Source: Angiostrongylus vasorum (Eukaryota; Nematoda; Chromadorea; Rhabditida; Metastrongylidae). From it: a stretch of 64,000 nt of DNA. Positions 43,771-55,408 of this stretch are shown here, piece after piece (the stretch's first letter is position 1; the number at the start of each line of letters is the position of its first letter). The position numbers and the translations under genes are program-made. Location: contig JADANN010000370.1 of the NCBI GenBank assembly GCA_018806985.1, positions 310,001 to 374,000 on the forward strand, written 5' to 3'. The notes under the pieces were generated by a model that did not search any database, was not told where the DNA came from, and saw nothing but the letters and a program-made list of their open reading frames with translations.

Positions 43771-43880
43771 ACGAACACCTTACTGTTAAGAATGGCATAC
43801 ACATCACGGTGATTTTTCGACAACACTGTTCAAATACTTTCATAGACATGTTTATATGAAGTGCCCTAATATCCTTAGAG

Positions 43881-43938
43881 TATAGAGAATTCCTCTATCA
43901 GATAGAGAATTCTCTATCTGATAGAGGAATTCTCTATA
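43881..43938. repeat. 58-bp perfect palindrome
   Basis: The 29 bases from 43881 (tatagagaattcctctatca...) are the exact reverse complement of the 29 bases ending at 43938, with no spacer and no mismatch. Within each arm a shorter tagagaattcctcta-type repeat recurs, so the region can form a cruciform or hairpin. Confidence 0.95.
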
Positions 43939-43939
43939 T

Positions 43940-44574
43940 AGAGGGGGGTTAACCATTTGGATTTTTTTTCGTTTGGAAAACATCTGCGCCTGATGGAGGT
44001 ATTGTAATTGAGATGGTAAAGAGGCATCAAATCTGGAGTGATAAGTCTGAATGACGCCAAGAACAAAGAGAGGAACCTAACCATTAATTAATGAAATCTC
44101 CATTTAGCGGATATTTTACCTTTTGGACTTGTCTATTTCTTTGAAGTCCACATCACACCACATGCATTACTTGTTACCACAAGAACCCACTGGTTCTTGC
44201 AGATCAAACAGAACTTTGCCCTATTACGACTAGGTTTCTTGTAGGGTGGTCGATGGGAGCGCTGGATTAATTATGACCTCAGATCACATTAAATGGACCT
44301 TTAGTGCACTGTGACTCCGATACTCATATGCATCTCTTTATCACGATGACCTGGTAGAGTAAATTATTATGATAAAAAACGATAGCCTTTATATAGCACC
44401 GAATGGCACGATTTAGACCGAGAGCAAGAGGAACTTCACACACAATGGTACCCATTGCAGCAAGCTCTTCACTTTGCCGGCAATTCCCCGAATGGGCTGA
44501 ACTTCTTCCTTAGACGCGACATAGTCCGTCATGACTTTAGTAAGCTGCGCCTGACACACCTTTCATCTTTCGCA
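43940..44574. other. Spacer, nothing recognised
   Basis: No exon or repeat match seen between the palindrome and RTE copy 3. Confidence 0.4.
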
Positions 44575-44599
44575 CCACCTGTATCACCTGTAGTCCTGT

Positions 44600-46060
44600 T
44601 GATCGTCGAGTAACTCGAGCGGGTGCCAGTAAATCTTCCATTTTTCCCCTGTCGCGTGCAAGAGTAGCCCAGTGGGTTCTGCTCGCTCTAGGTACTCGTC
44701 AAGCATCATATCCTTCTTCTAGGCTCTTCGTGGAGAACTCTGACCATCGGTGGTCTTCCTGCAGTGCGTTTAACATCCCGAGGGATCCAGTCACTAACGG
44801 CTCTTGTCCATCGGTTGTCGTTCATACGCATTACGTGTCCGGCCCACCTTATCTCCGACTGTTTGGCGTACAGAACGGTATCATTGATTTTTGATCGTTG
44901 ACGCAGGTCGGAGCTTCGATCCCTTCCCTTACGTGATACGATATGATACGGAATAGTCCTAGCATCGTCCTTTCGACTGCACGTTCAATAACGCTGAGTG
45001 ATTTTTCATCCTGTTTACGCAGCGACCAAGTTTCCGACGCATACATTAACGCAAGTCCGTTGAGTGGAAAAGGGGGGCACGGAGTCGGGTGTTCTTTTGT
45101 ACTCTTCACTACATCCTCCATGCTCTTGAAAACTCCCCAAGCCGCTCGTTTCCTTCTGCTCAGCTCTGGATCTAAGTCGTTCACCATCTTGATTTGCCGA
45201 CCCTAGATAGACACAATTGGAGCACTCGGAGATATTCGTTCCGTTGAGCGTGAATGGGGCATACGAAATACGAAGGCATACGAAACTAATCCGTTCCTCA
45301 TGAACATGGTTTCTGTGAGATTTAGTCGCAGACCAATCTTAGCTAATGTTTGGTGTGATAACAACGATGTCAGCAGCAAAGCGAAGATGGTGTAATTGCC
45401 GGCCATCGATTTTCACTCCCATGTTGTCCCATTCCAATATTCACATGACATTCTCGAGGGTGGCGATGAATAATTTTGGCGATAAGGTATCTCCTTGTCT
45501 AATCCCTCTTTTTGACGTCGATGTTAATATCGTCGTAGAATGGTGGTATCTTGGTTGTGCAATTTTTGTAAAACTCACGAAGAATCTTTATATACTGAGT
45601 AGGGGCACCCTGACTATCAAGGGCGTCCATGACTGTTTGTAATTGTTTCAATTGAGTCAAAGGCCTTCAAATAGTACTCTTGCGATATATCAATGAACAT
45701 TGTTATCGTGTGGATGTGGCCCATCGTAATAAATCCTTTTCGAAACCCTGCATGCCCACATGGCTGTCCTTCGTCCAGTGTTCTATCAATCCTGTTTAAG
45801 ATGACTACAGTGGAAAGTTTGTAGACGATAGACAGCAAGCAGATTGGGCAATAACTGCCGATATTGTGGAGGTCACCGTTTCTTTAACATTAGCACGGTC
45901 TTGCTGGTCTCCCAGTGGGTAGGGACCTTGCATTCAGACAGGTAACGCGTGAAGAGCCCGAGCCAGTGTGTTTACGAGGGATTGACGGAAGGTTCTTTCA
46001 GGTGTTCTGGTCTTGTCCTGTCCGGACCTGGTGTTGGTCGATTTCTCACCGACGAAATGG
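44600..46060 (-). pseudogene. RTE reverse transcriptase and tail, copy 3 (inactive)
   Basis: Minus strand, in order: NIGSYCPICLLSIVYKLSTV near 45860, RIDRTLDEGQPCGHAGFRKG near 45780, then the RQGDT block near 45500. The catalytic box near 45370 reads HHLRFAADIVVIT, where FADD has become FAAD and the first Asp is Ala. TKNTRLR-like tail blocks and LDPELSRRKRAAW at 45187-45140 follow. Frameshifts separate them. Confidence 0.72.
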
Positions 46061-46716
46061 CATGTCGGATTTCGGAAGGGAGAGCCGGTGGTACAACATA
46101 TCCATCCTTCTTTGTTTCATATGACGGAAGGTGGACGTGGCTATCGAAGAGATCTGAGTAGTAATCGTGAATGATTTTCTACACTGCCTTTCTGGACGCT
46201 GTAACTACTCCGTTTAGGCGTCGGAGTGCAATCATCTTGGTCTTGTAATTGGCGAAGCATCGGTGGACTTTGCGAATGCTTTCTGCCAGCCTCTGCAGCT
46301 TCGACCATTACTGCTATTCTTCTCTCTTTAAGATTCTCTTTTATCACCTGTCTGTATTGTTTTGTAAGTTCAGACGTCAGTTCGCGGTTGCCTGCAGCTC
46401 GTGCGATTCCATTCTGGCGTATCAGCTCGAGAGTTTCTGGAGACAGACGTCTCTTGGTGACTTTTGAACTGTCAGCTTTGATAGCGGTAACGTGAAGTTG
46501 TTGAGTGGGCCGATCGTATTCTTTGTCGATGTAATCGACAACGGCATCTTCGCAACAGCTGTCTAATGAATTGAATAGGTCCCAGTTTACGGTGGTTTTG
46601 GGACTTCAGTTTGTGAATTTAGCGGGTTTTTTCTCCTTTCCGCGAGAAATAGAGTCTTGCACAAAGAAGGCGGTGCTCTGATCCCGTCCATAATTCTGGG
46701 ACAACAGCGACATCGT

Positions 46717-47373
46717 TTAGCAAAACCTATTTACTATGATGTGGTCCATTTCGTTATGGTACTGTCCATTGGGAGACTCCCACGTCCAGCGTTGAGGGTG
46801 GGGCTTCTGGAATTGCGAGTTACCGTGGATGGTCTTGGTCGTCATGATAAACTCAGATAGTCGCTCACTCTGTTCGTTCCGTTCTAATCCATGGGTCCCA
46901 ATGTGACGTTCTTCAGACGTTCTTCTTGGTCCAGTCTTAGCGTTGAAATCTCCAAAGATAACCTTGAAGAATGTATGGTTTTCTCTGTAGAACTTCTCCA
47001 GCTGTATATAGAACACTTCGACTTCTTCTTCGTCAAAGTTTGATGTCGACGCGTAAACAACGAAGACTGTCAAAGCTGGTATTCATTCACATCTTTTTAA
47101 TCATAAACATCCGATCCGGGTTGTTAGTTGTTCGAATGAATCGGTGTTCATGGACAAACTCGTGTTGACGAGAACGCCGACGCCGCCGACTCCTCTACTG
47201 TCCCTTGTTCCGACGAACAGTTCTTCTCCAGTGTCGTAGACGGCGTTGAATGGGTGGCGTCGTCTCGTCTCGGCCAGGCCGATGACGTCGTACCTTATTT
47301 CGCTCGCTTCCATGATCAGTTCTACCGAGGACTCGGATGCAAGTGTACATGCATTGTAGGTACAGGTCGTCAC
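46717..47373 (-). pseudogene. RTE endonuclease domain, copy 3 (one frameshift)
   Basis: Two overlapping open parts. The first, from 47373, has [29 protein letters not shown] and [13 protein letters not shown]. The second, to 46717, has [31 protein letters not shown] and YHNEMDHIIVNR. Together they carry all endonuclease boxes seen in copy 2; a frameshift near 47080 splits them. Confidence 0.7.
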
Positions 47374-47955
47374 CTTAGTTCATTGCAGATTAGGCAGCTT
47401 AGACTGGCACTGAGATTTTACCAGCCTCTCCATTCTCGTCCTACCCAACGCTGCCGAATCGGGGCTCTTCCGAGGTCAAGGGGAATGAGTGCCGTTCCTT
47501 TTTACTATGTTTAGCTTTTTTGATATCCACGCATAGCTTGCTGGGCTCTGAACGTCGGGGCTGGGTATACTCACGGGTAGCTTGCCAGTCTTTCCCAGAG
47601 TGGACATGGAACTTATTTGTTGCAGGCGACTGACTCTTGATCGTCTCCCTATATACTCCCCTGTTACTTGATTGCAGACTCGTGGCCAAATTGACTCGTG
47701 GAATACCATCCGCATAAGCAGGAGGCAGCCACACATGCATGCATGAATACGCCTCGTAAATAGAGAAAGTATGTGCCAAATCGGCGCATCAGAAACAGGG
47801 AGTCCAACCCTGGATCCACCTGCGTCTCAAAGAAGCAAAGGTCGCTTTTGGTCCGCGATCAAACCCCCTATCCGCCACCTGGGGACGCGCCACATAGCCT
47901 CGTGACTAACTGGCTCCAGGTCCCTCATAAGGGGGACCTTCGTGGCCATCTTTCG

Positions 47956-49352
47956 TAGAGTGGAGAAATTCCATACGTTACGGCCAGGCTGCTAGACGAC
48001 TTGTCGTGATGAGAAGGCAAACTGTTTGGAGACAATGTATAATTTTTTACTTACTGCCAATTATTTTTTCACAACAGTATTACATGAAATACAACCGCAA
48101 CAATGATATTTGAAAACTCAGGCCCCAGTCCATGTTAGAACCCAAGGTTTTCCTAAATCATTGCATTGTTTGGAGCTATGTCCACATCAATTTGATAAGT
48201 GTAGCAATGGAAATCGTAATCCATCCGAAAACTCGACTTGGTAGATCGCCTGAAGCCCTCAGCACAGGATTTGCTCGTGCCAAAGGAATCCCGCTATCTT
48301 AGAACTTTGGCAAGGAAGCAAACTTCCATCTAAACCGCAAATGCCAACATATGTCTGTGGCAAAGACCTCAGAACGTTCCAGTCCAAAGGTACCACCGAA
48401 TCAATCCACGAACCCAACCACTTCAGTGGACAATCGCAGTAAGAGAAACGAATAGAGCTACTGAGACCCCAATGACATATGCATGCAGCCCATCTAAGCA
48501 AGCTAAGCAATGAAATGTTTCCAAGGAATGTTCTAAGAAAGCTGTTATACAAGCATCGTAAGCCAAAAATCACCAACTCAAAAAATCTTGGTGCATTTAA
48601 GATCAAGTGCAGAATTTCCAACACGAACTGAAGATATTGTATTACCACTGATCCTGCTTGATCTCTTAGGACAATTTTTAATATGAGGAACTTTTATTAT
48701 ACGAAGTGAACAATTCAACATTGTTGCAAACGGTTGACTAATATGGAAGAAATTCTAATCTTTTTACGATGTTGCCAAAACTTAAGGACTTTATTATGGG
48801 ACTAAGGAAATTTTATTTATTTGTTTTATTTTATTAATTTTATGATTTAAGGCTCACACAGTTCCATACTCCGACGACACGGTTCACCTAGTCATCAGTT
48901 TCGAATGCGTTAGTTTTATAAATAATAAATTAGTGGAACGTAAAAGAATAAAACGACCAGAAATTATAGATGTCCTCATTCGTAATAATAGAAAAAATAT
49001 GAGCAAAATGAAATAAGCGTTTTAAAGAAAGCGTTCATCACAGTGCACTAAATCTGTTAAGGCAAAAAAACTTTTGAGAGACACATTTCCTTGGCATTAA
49101 TATTTAGGATCTAAATTAAACGCCCTGTTACCCTGTTAAAAACTCGAGTAAAAGCGTAGACTGGACTCACATCTAAAAACTCAGATATAAGAAAAACAAT
49201 CCTTTTTCATAGAAGCAGCAATGAACTTAGTAATAGTGCAGTCCACCATCAAGTTAAGAAACCGCTATTTACAAGAAGGTAGATACAAATGTTAACGACA
49301 AAATGAATGACTAGTACGGACGTGCATGAAACCGACACAAGCTATGTTAAAA
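47956..49352. other. Spacer left of the Rab11-FIP gene
   Basis: A possible diverged family F trace near 48035-48150 (gaaatacaaccgcaacaatg). The 129-codon minus frame at 48259-48648 has no recognised domain and lies on no splice path. Nothing firm. Confidence 0.4.
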
Positions 49353-52300
49353 TCAAAAGTAACGGCGTTGAGACTTTTCTCGAGCAAGTGGTGCAGCCAA
49401 TAACTCCGGATTTTTTTCCATCACTCGTGAAATCTATAAAGGAACGGAACATTAAATGAACTGGAATCTTGAATGTGTCGGGGAAGAGGACTTTAACAAT
49501 TCAATGTTTAACAAAAAGCCGAAATTTGGTGGTTTTATTGTAAGCCTGAAGACAAAGCCAAGCTAATTATCTCTATTTTCCAGCTTTTGTCGTGTAATGA
49601 AGAAATACATTCTGCCTTTACTTTACGGGAAAAGCAAAGCTTACAAAGCAAAAACAAGCTTTGCGAACAATAAACCGCAAAGGAAAAAACCTCACACCTA
49701 CGGTTTCGATGACCGTCATTGTTGTTCAGCTAAGTACAGTCCCGGAATTTTTATCAGTCTTTTGTGTAGTCCGTCTAATTTTCGTCTGGCTCGTAAAATT
49801 TATTATGCGCAGATGAAATGGATCGCAGAAACCACAAGAACTATGGACATGAAAACATCGGTGAATGAAGGTTTTACGTGTAAACGCCACAGCTTCGACA
49901 ATCGTTCGTGAATCCAAAAATTGACAGGATGAAGCAGTTTGTGTTTATAATTTACATGAACGAAAGATGTTTCAACAAACCAGGTTATCCATATATTCTT
50001 CCATATCACGTAAACGGGAGTCTTTCACACGGAGTTCTAGACGTAAACTGTCAACAAGTGCAAGTAGATCCTGCTGAGAATACGCGAGTTCATCGTTCCT
50101 TTGTTTCTAAAATATACAGAATCAAATCATGCCTTTGTCATATTCAAAATCCTAAATCATATATTGAAAAAGTAAAAGTAGTGAAAAAGGATAGGGAAGG
50201 CAAAAATCAAAGAATAAGGCAACACGGGTAAAATCTCTAACAAAAAATCGCTCCACTTAACTCGATCTAGGAGGGATTCGCACGAACATTTAACTGAATG
50301 CCCAATAAATACGTCAGCATTTGGACAAACTTATGTGGTCAATTATAATAGTTCAAGCAGATAAAATTAACACACTGCCAATGGAATGGCCGTGCATGAC
50401 TCAAGCGTTCAGGGGCAAACTTGCCGAGACGAGTCGAACATGAACCATTTCGTCCTGACAGTTCATTTTGCCCCACAGTGTTATTTATTAAAGTTTTTGT
50501 TAATATTGAAGAGTTGGTCTCATATAAAATTCCCGCAATCATTGACCAAAAGCACCACTATTCTACAGTTAATAGTTTACAATCACTTTTCTGGATAAAT
50601 CCGTCACTCTTGAATCCTGCTGTGGATCCCACCACCCCTTCAGCACTTGCACATCGAAACCGTAACTCAAGACATTTCATCGCAATTAAAGGATGGTAAG
50701 TCGATGAAGAGCCTTGTCTGCTGCATATTGAAAAAGCACTAGGTAGAAACAGCACGTGTGCACATAATTCATCAATGTTTATTCACAGTGTGCCCTCAGA
50801 AACGTTACATAATCGCAGTTGTTAATGTGCATTCACCACACATAATCCACATACAATTACATCCATTGCAACACTACAACCTTCAGAATTTACAGTCTTC
50901 AGAAGCAGTTTCATAACCTATAAACTTTCCAGTTAATGCTTCTGTAGTAATCATTGGAATAATCAAGACAAAAATAGTTGTTGTGTTGATTAGATGTAGT
51001 TACCGTATGCTTAGCATGTATTCCAACAGATATGGTGTCACTACATTTACATAAATTTTTATAATATCTGACACATCTCTACTTTTCCTTGACTGTTCAC
51101 CACCTGCTTCCACATGGTTACTCGAGGGTGTAGACACTTGACCTCTGTTCATTCCAATTGAATTTCAGTTTTGAACTCATCCAACCACACTTTTTGTATA
51201 CTGTCACGGCAGATCATTTGCCTTCTCTGGCTTTTATACCAGACAATACTGTATTCCAAATTGTGAATTTACTTATTACTGCTCGTTTTACAATCGCTAC
51301 GATGAGTGTTGTTAAAATATGGAATGGGTAGAACCGAATGTGCTGCAAAATCGACTATCAAGGTGTGACAGCAGTGTGGTTCGATTGGGTGGATGGATGT
51401 TTTTCATTTTGTTTCTACACAACACATCTTTCACATCTACTGTGTGGATCATAGCACTTCACAAAATCGATCCCTTTCCTCGCATTCGTCATCCACGAAG
51501 GTCTTCCAACTTTTACGTGTGGCTTCGGCTACTGCTTTAGGATTCTCATTTCATCGTGAGTGTCGCAAAATGCTGGTCGAGCCGATTCTCCATGGAATCC
51601 TGAGATAGCCGACTTAAAGCGTTCCCACTTGGATTGGAAAGTGACTTTTTTCCGGCCAACTCTGATACCAATTTCCAAACCTGGAGGGATGAGAAAATTG
51701 GTGAGACCGGTGCGTGATCGAACTAGCACCGTATTCGTGATGGTCGGCATCACTGCCACAGTTCTATGCGCCCCATTTTCATTTTCATGAAATGGCATTT
51801 CATTATATAGGAGGTGGAATTGTTTTAAACAGCACGGGATAACACCCAGATCCATAAATGCTTCTATGTCTCAAATGGTTGCCGGTTCTTATATGACTCT
51901 GTTTTCCTCTTGGTCGTTCTCCTCCGAAACACTTGAGATTCATCCTTTGTCGACAGGTCGTACGATAGATTCTATCGGGTCACTGTCTACGGGCAGTTAA
52001 TAAAAAACGGACCTTAATTCATCTGCTAACACCGTTTGTAAGAATTTGCAAACTAGTTTTTGATTAATAACTGATCTTCATTTCCAGTCGTCATGGTGAT
52101 TCGAGGTCATCGTAGAAGATCAGCGGGTACAAAAAAATGCAGACAAAAGTATATTCCAAAAGCAAGGAAAGAAGAACACAGAACGTAAAGGACACACAGG
52201 GCACGAAACATAGAAAATACCAATAAAGGACAAAGAAAACTGAATTAAAGAGGGAAAACTATGAAAAAAGAGCTGTGTCATTTGCTGGTGGGAAACGGCC

Positions 52301-54689
52301 ACTTCCACTTCGGCCACTTTGACCTATGGACCCTACATGACCCAGGCGTGAGCTGCAGGAAATTAGGCACCGTCCCATGCGTCTGTCAGAAACAAGGCTT
52401 GTCGACTATGTTTTGTACAAGATCATCGCCAAACAAAAAATTTCCTTAATGCTTGCGGCAAATATTTCATATCCATGTAATAGCATGTCCCACGACAAAA
52501 ATTGTTAAACAGTGTTAGAAACGATAGAAGAGACTTCACCTCTGCTCCAAGTTTATATACAATTTCTTAAAATGTTAATTTAATGCTAAACTTGTTCAGA
52601 TCTCTATTCAACTGCTCAGATGTTTCAAATAATTGAGAAACTCGGACGAGAAATGGGATGAAGAACGAACATTTCGTGTATTCCAAAAAATCGGACAGAA
52701 TTTCACCATGTTAGAATACGAAAACCTGTTCTTTGTTTGCAAATGTCAGATCTAATGGTTTTTATTTCAATCAAACCGCTATTTGTAATTATTAAAGCTT
52801 ACTACGAGCTATTTTTACTGAAAGTTGAAAGGTATAAATGAAATCAATGAGACTGCTCGAGAAAGTGTTAAACACAGGCGGAGTTTCTTTCATAGAAGTA
52901 AACGTCCATTAGCATTACGAAACCGACGTAGACGTATCACCACGTTGTTGGAAGTGAGATGAAGTGGTTGGAAAATTAATAAACTCTACCAAACACAATT
53001 TAATTTATAGAAGTCGCTCTAAAAATTACTGCGTTAATATGTAACATCAAAGAGTTTAAACAGTGTACAAAACTTGTCAAAAGTTCGTGAACAGCTGTTG
53101 GTTAGAAAACGACCTTAACCTGGTACTATTTAGCGCACAGCATTCGCCAAAAAAAAAGGACTTGTTTTATTGAATGAAACGAAGTCCAGTATTCCGTTGC
53201 ACAACCACGGGTTTGTTCGATCCCCCAAAACCAGAAGACGCTACACTTCTACAGCTGTTTGCTCGGTGGAATGATTCAGCTGTCGATGCCTGTAAGCGAG
53301 CACAGTAGTGATGCAAACGAAACAAAAGGAAAAGGTGAGCGCATAAAGTAAACACAGGAGTTACCGAAGCGTTTAAAAGTGTGTGGAAATAAGAACAAAC
53401 AACGTTGCACACCTTGACACTACTAAACGATGGTTGGATACAATGGAAGTAAATAAAATCGAGAATTGAAATGAACTGACCGTTGATGAGGGGTACATAT
53501 TCCGAATAAAATGTGGCATATGCGAAGCGGGTGACGACATCGGATTTTGCTGCACATAAGAAGGTTCTTCATTGAAGTCGATGCCACTCATTACTGAAAC
53601 GGGTCTGGATGCGTTGGTGTATTTATCGTCTTGGCAAACAACGCCGTCGCCACACGGTGTTAGATGGCCATCATTCGTTTCACAAGAGGTGTTAGTACTA
53701 TTGAATCCATAAGAATGATGCGCATCTGGATGTAGGGAAGACAACTTTTTCCCAATGGATTTGTTGATCCGATCAATAAAACGACTACTACGCGAGCTTG
53801 TTATGCTTATGCCGCTTATCCCACTAGTTATTGACATAGTGTCTTCTGCCTTTCTGTGCTTCCCAGCTCCCTTCATTTTTCTTCTCATTTTGTCCAGCAT
53901 TCCATCTTTTTCAATTTTATTCAGTGATGAATTCGAGATCGATAAAGACGGCTTCTCGTAAGAAAATGTGAACTGCAGTTGAACCTCACCCCTATATTTA
54001 TCGTCGTCCTTCTTCTTCTTAAGTGCGAACCATGTAAGTCCAAAAATTTTCTTCGCTTGGTCCAAAGAAACCTCACATTTTCCAATAACATCAGATCCGC
54101 CGAATTTCGCCTTGTTTTGGACAGTTACCGTGATGTGTGTCGATTTATCAGAAAGTTTAAATTCACAGTGCTCATCCCAACGGCAATCACCTTGCGTGCT
54201 CACTTGCTCAGTCACGGCGCGACTTCGTAGCGACCCTTTCCCATGAAGTACTACGGTAACGAACGCATCCAAAGTCGCGTGATTTTTGAGATACAAGCCA
54301 CGACCGTTGTTAACTTAAACATACGGTTTGCAATTCTGTGAAAGCAATGGATTGGTATGTAGAAAAACTGAAAATCACATGATAAAATGGGAAAAGGCTT
54401 TATGGAGTGATACATTGTAGGGAGATCCAGGCATCCTACCACATGTTATGCCAGAAATCAAAAATTGTGTGGAACTTTCCTAACAATCATCTTCATTTCA
54501 AACTCGTTTGACATTCAACTTTTCAACTTGTTTACATTAAAAAGCTCAAATTATTCTCGTTCACGAATGAGTCAGATGACCCACATCGTCCTGAATACAC
54601 TACTCTGTAGTCCGATTATATCAATCTCTGCCAACTAATTCTAGATTTAAGGAAGGCTTACTGTGCACAAATAACGTGTTCGGCTCCAT
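49353..54689 (-). CDS. Class I Rab11 family-interacting protein-like (C2 + Rab11-binding domain)
   Basis: Adaptor expected to bind active Rab11 on recycling endosomes. Exons found: 54689-54662, 54313-53481, (middle exons not found), 50106-49981, 49433-49353. Exon 1 encodes MEPNTLFVH and joins in phase to INNGRGLYLKNHATLDAFVT, the start of a C2 domain running to about residue 120 (LTWFALKKKKDDDKYRGEVQ, QLQFTFSY). A basic LDKMRRKMKGAGKHRK and a Ser-rich segment follow, as in class I FIPs. The 3' exons read LELRVKDSRLRDMEEYMDNL|ISRVMEKNPELLAAPLARE then stop, the Rab11-binding helix pattern of the family. An exon at 53289-53167 splices in phase to the C2 exon and ends in a stop; it may make a short isoform. 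TTTCGACAG just upstream of the start may be an acceptor. The RRP9 stop lies 720 bp upstream. Confidence 0.78.
49981..50106 (-). CDS. Rab11-binding domain exon of the Rab11-FIP-like gene
   Basis: A 42-codon exon with acceptor TATATTTTAG and donor CTG|GTTTGT. It starts KQRNDELAYSQQDLLALVDS and ends RLRDMEEYMDNL, a coiled coil leading into the family RBD core (typically R-ELEDYIDNLL-RVME). It joins in phase 0 to the last exon. Confidence 0.82.
50107..53166. other. Rab11-FIP intron region, middle exons unresolved
   Basis: About 3 kb in which the linker exons between the C2 and Rab11-binding parts should lie. Candidates such as 50380-50470 (minus, RLGKFAPERLSHARPFHW) do not fit the phase. It contains the S1 SINE at 51485-51778; the rest shows nothing. 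Confidence 0.4.
51485..51778 (-). repeat. tRNA-derived SINE, family S1
   Basis: Minus-oriented S1 in a Rab11-FIP intron: ccacgaaggtcttccaactt and tactgctttaggattctcat at the left, tgataccaatttccaaacct in the core, ccacagttctatgcgcccc (box A complement) at the right. Confidence 0.6.
53167..53289 (-). CDS. Candidate alternative terminal exon of the Rab11-FIP-like gene
   Basis: After acceptor CTCGCTTACAG the exon reads ASTAESFHRANSCRSVASSG and FGGSNKPVVVQRNTGLRFIQ, then TAA. It is in phase with the C2 exon ending at 53481. The stop codon overlaps AATAAA (CAATAAAAC), so the exon could end a 327-residue product with the C2 domain but no Rab11-binding domain. It could instead be an internal exon with an unseen weak donor. 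Confidence 0.55.
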   Translation of the reverse strand, partial: ASTAESFHRANSCRSVASSGFGGSNKPVVVQRNTGLRFIQ

Positions 54690-55408
54690 CGGTGCTGTCG
54701 AAACGATCTCTTTCTCCCTCTCACCTTCTCTTAAGGCCAAAAATGATTTACTCCTTGGACCCAAGAAGCAGATGAGAGATCAGCCTAAAAACAGATTATA
54801 TGTACCAAAAATCGTACGTAAACTAATGGTACAATAACACCCCCCAAAAAGTAAGATGTTCTGGAACAGAAACGACAACAATCAAAAACTCAATGAAAGT
54901 CCGTTAGTATTCAATCACAACACATATAAAAGCTAGAGAAAGACCAAATTCGAGACAGCTTGGAAGAAATTACGACGATTTCTTAAATACCTCACAAAAC
55001 CTAAAAACTGGATATATCATAAAGGAAGTATGCCAACCGATCAAGATAAGTACTTCGACTAATTAAACCTTTACTATCTTCATAAGCATAATAACGACCT
55101 ATTTTTCTAAACATAAAGTGAGCAACTATGAATAATGTTTGAGAACATTTAGATGCAAGGACCACCACAATCATGGTTCGATACCATTTAAGCCAATTAA
55201 AATTGCCATAAAAGTAATGTTATACCGGAGCCTTAAATTTCGCAGAATTAGGTGAACAGTAAAACTGAAGTTATCTGTGTCTATTCCCACATGGTACGAA
55301 AAACCATAAAATTTTATAAAAAACAATGAACAATAACAACAATAACAGTAGCAACAACAACAACAATAACAACAACAACAACAACAGTTTCCAGCATAAA
55401 AGACGATC
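54690..55408. other. RRP9 to Rab11-FIP intergenic region
   Basis: 720 bp between two same-strand genes. It contains the RRP9 3' UTR with a CAA/TTG repeat. No separate gene is seen. Confidence 0.5.
55325..55387. repeat. (CAA)n microsatellite in the RRP9 3' UTR
   Basis: CAA/AAC units begin about 20 bp after the RRP9 stop on the minus strand (TTG on that strand). Asn- or Cys-rich frames here are artefacts. Confidence 0.9.

Larger units (their letters stand above)
44575..47955 (-). mobile_element. RTE-clade non-LTR retrotransposon, copy 3
   Basis: Near full-length, minus orientation. The 3' end with aggtgatac-type units is at 44575-44600, the RTE tail and RT at 44600-46050, a middle helical region at 46050-46600, the endonuclease at 46717-47373, and a 5' leader to about 47640 shared with copy 2, then further 5' sequence shared with 2957-3190. 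Confidence 0.85.

Noticed and set aside
43507..43849. Tyr/Ile/Leu-rich minus-strand ORFs resembling membrane proteins
   Set aside because: Products of the AAT-rich low-complexity tract.
48259..48648. 129-codon minus-strand ORF
   Set aside because: No domain, no splice context, unusual composition; the plus strand is equally uninformative.
50421..50699. 92-codon plus-strand ORF ending near a GTAAGT
   Set aside because: No recognised similarity and it lies antisense in a Rab11-FIP intron.
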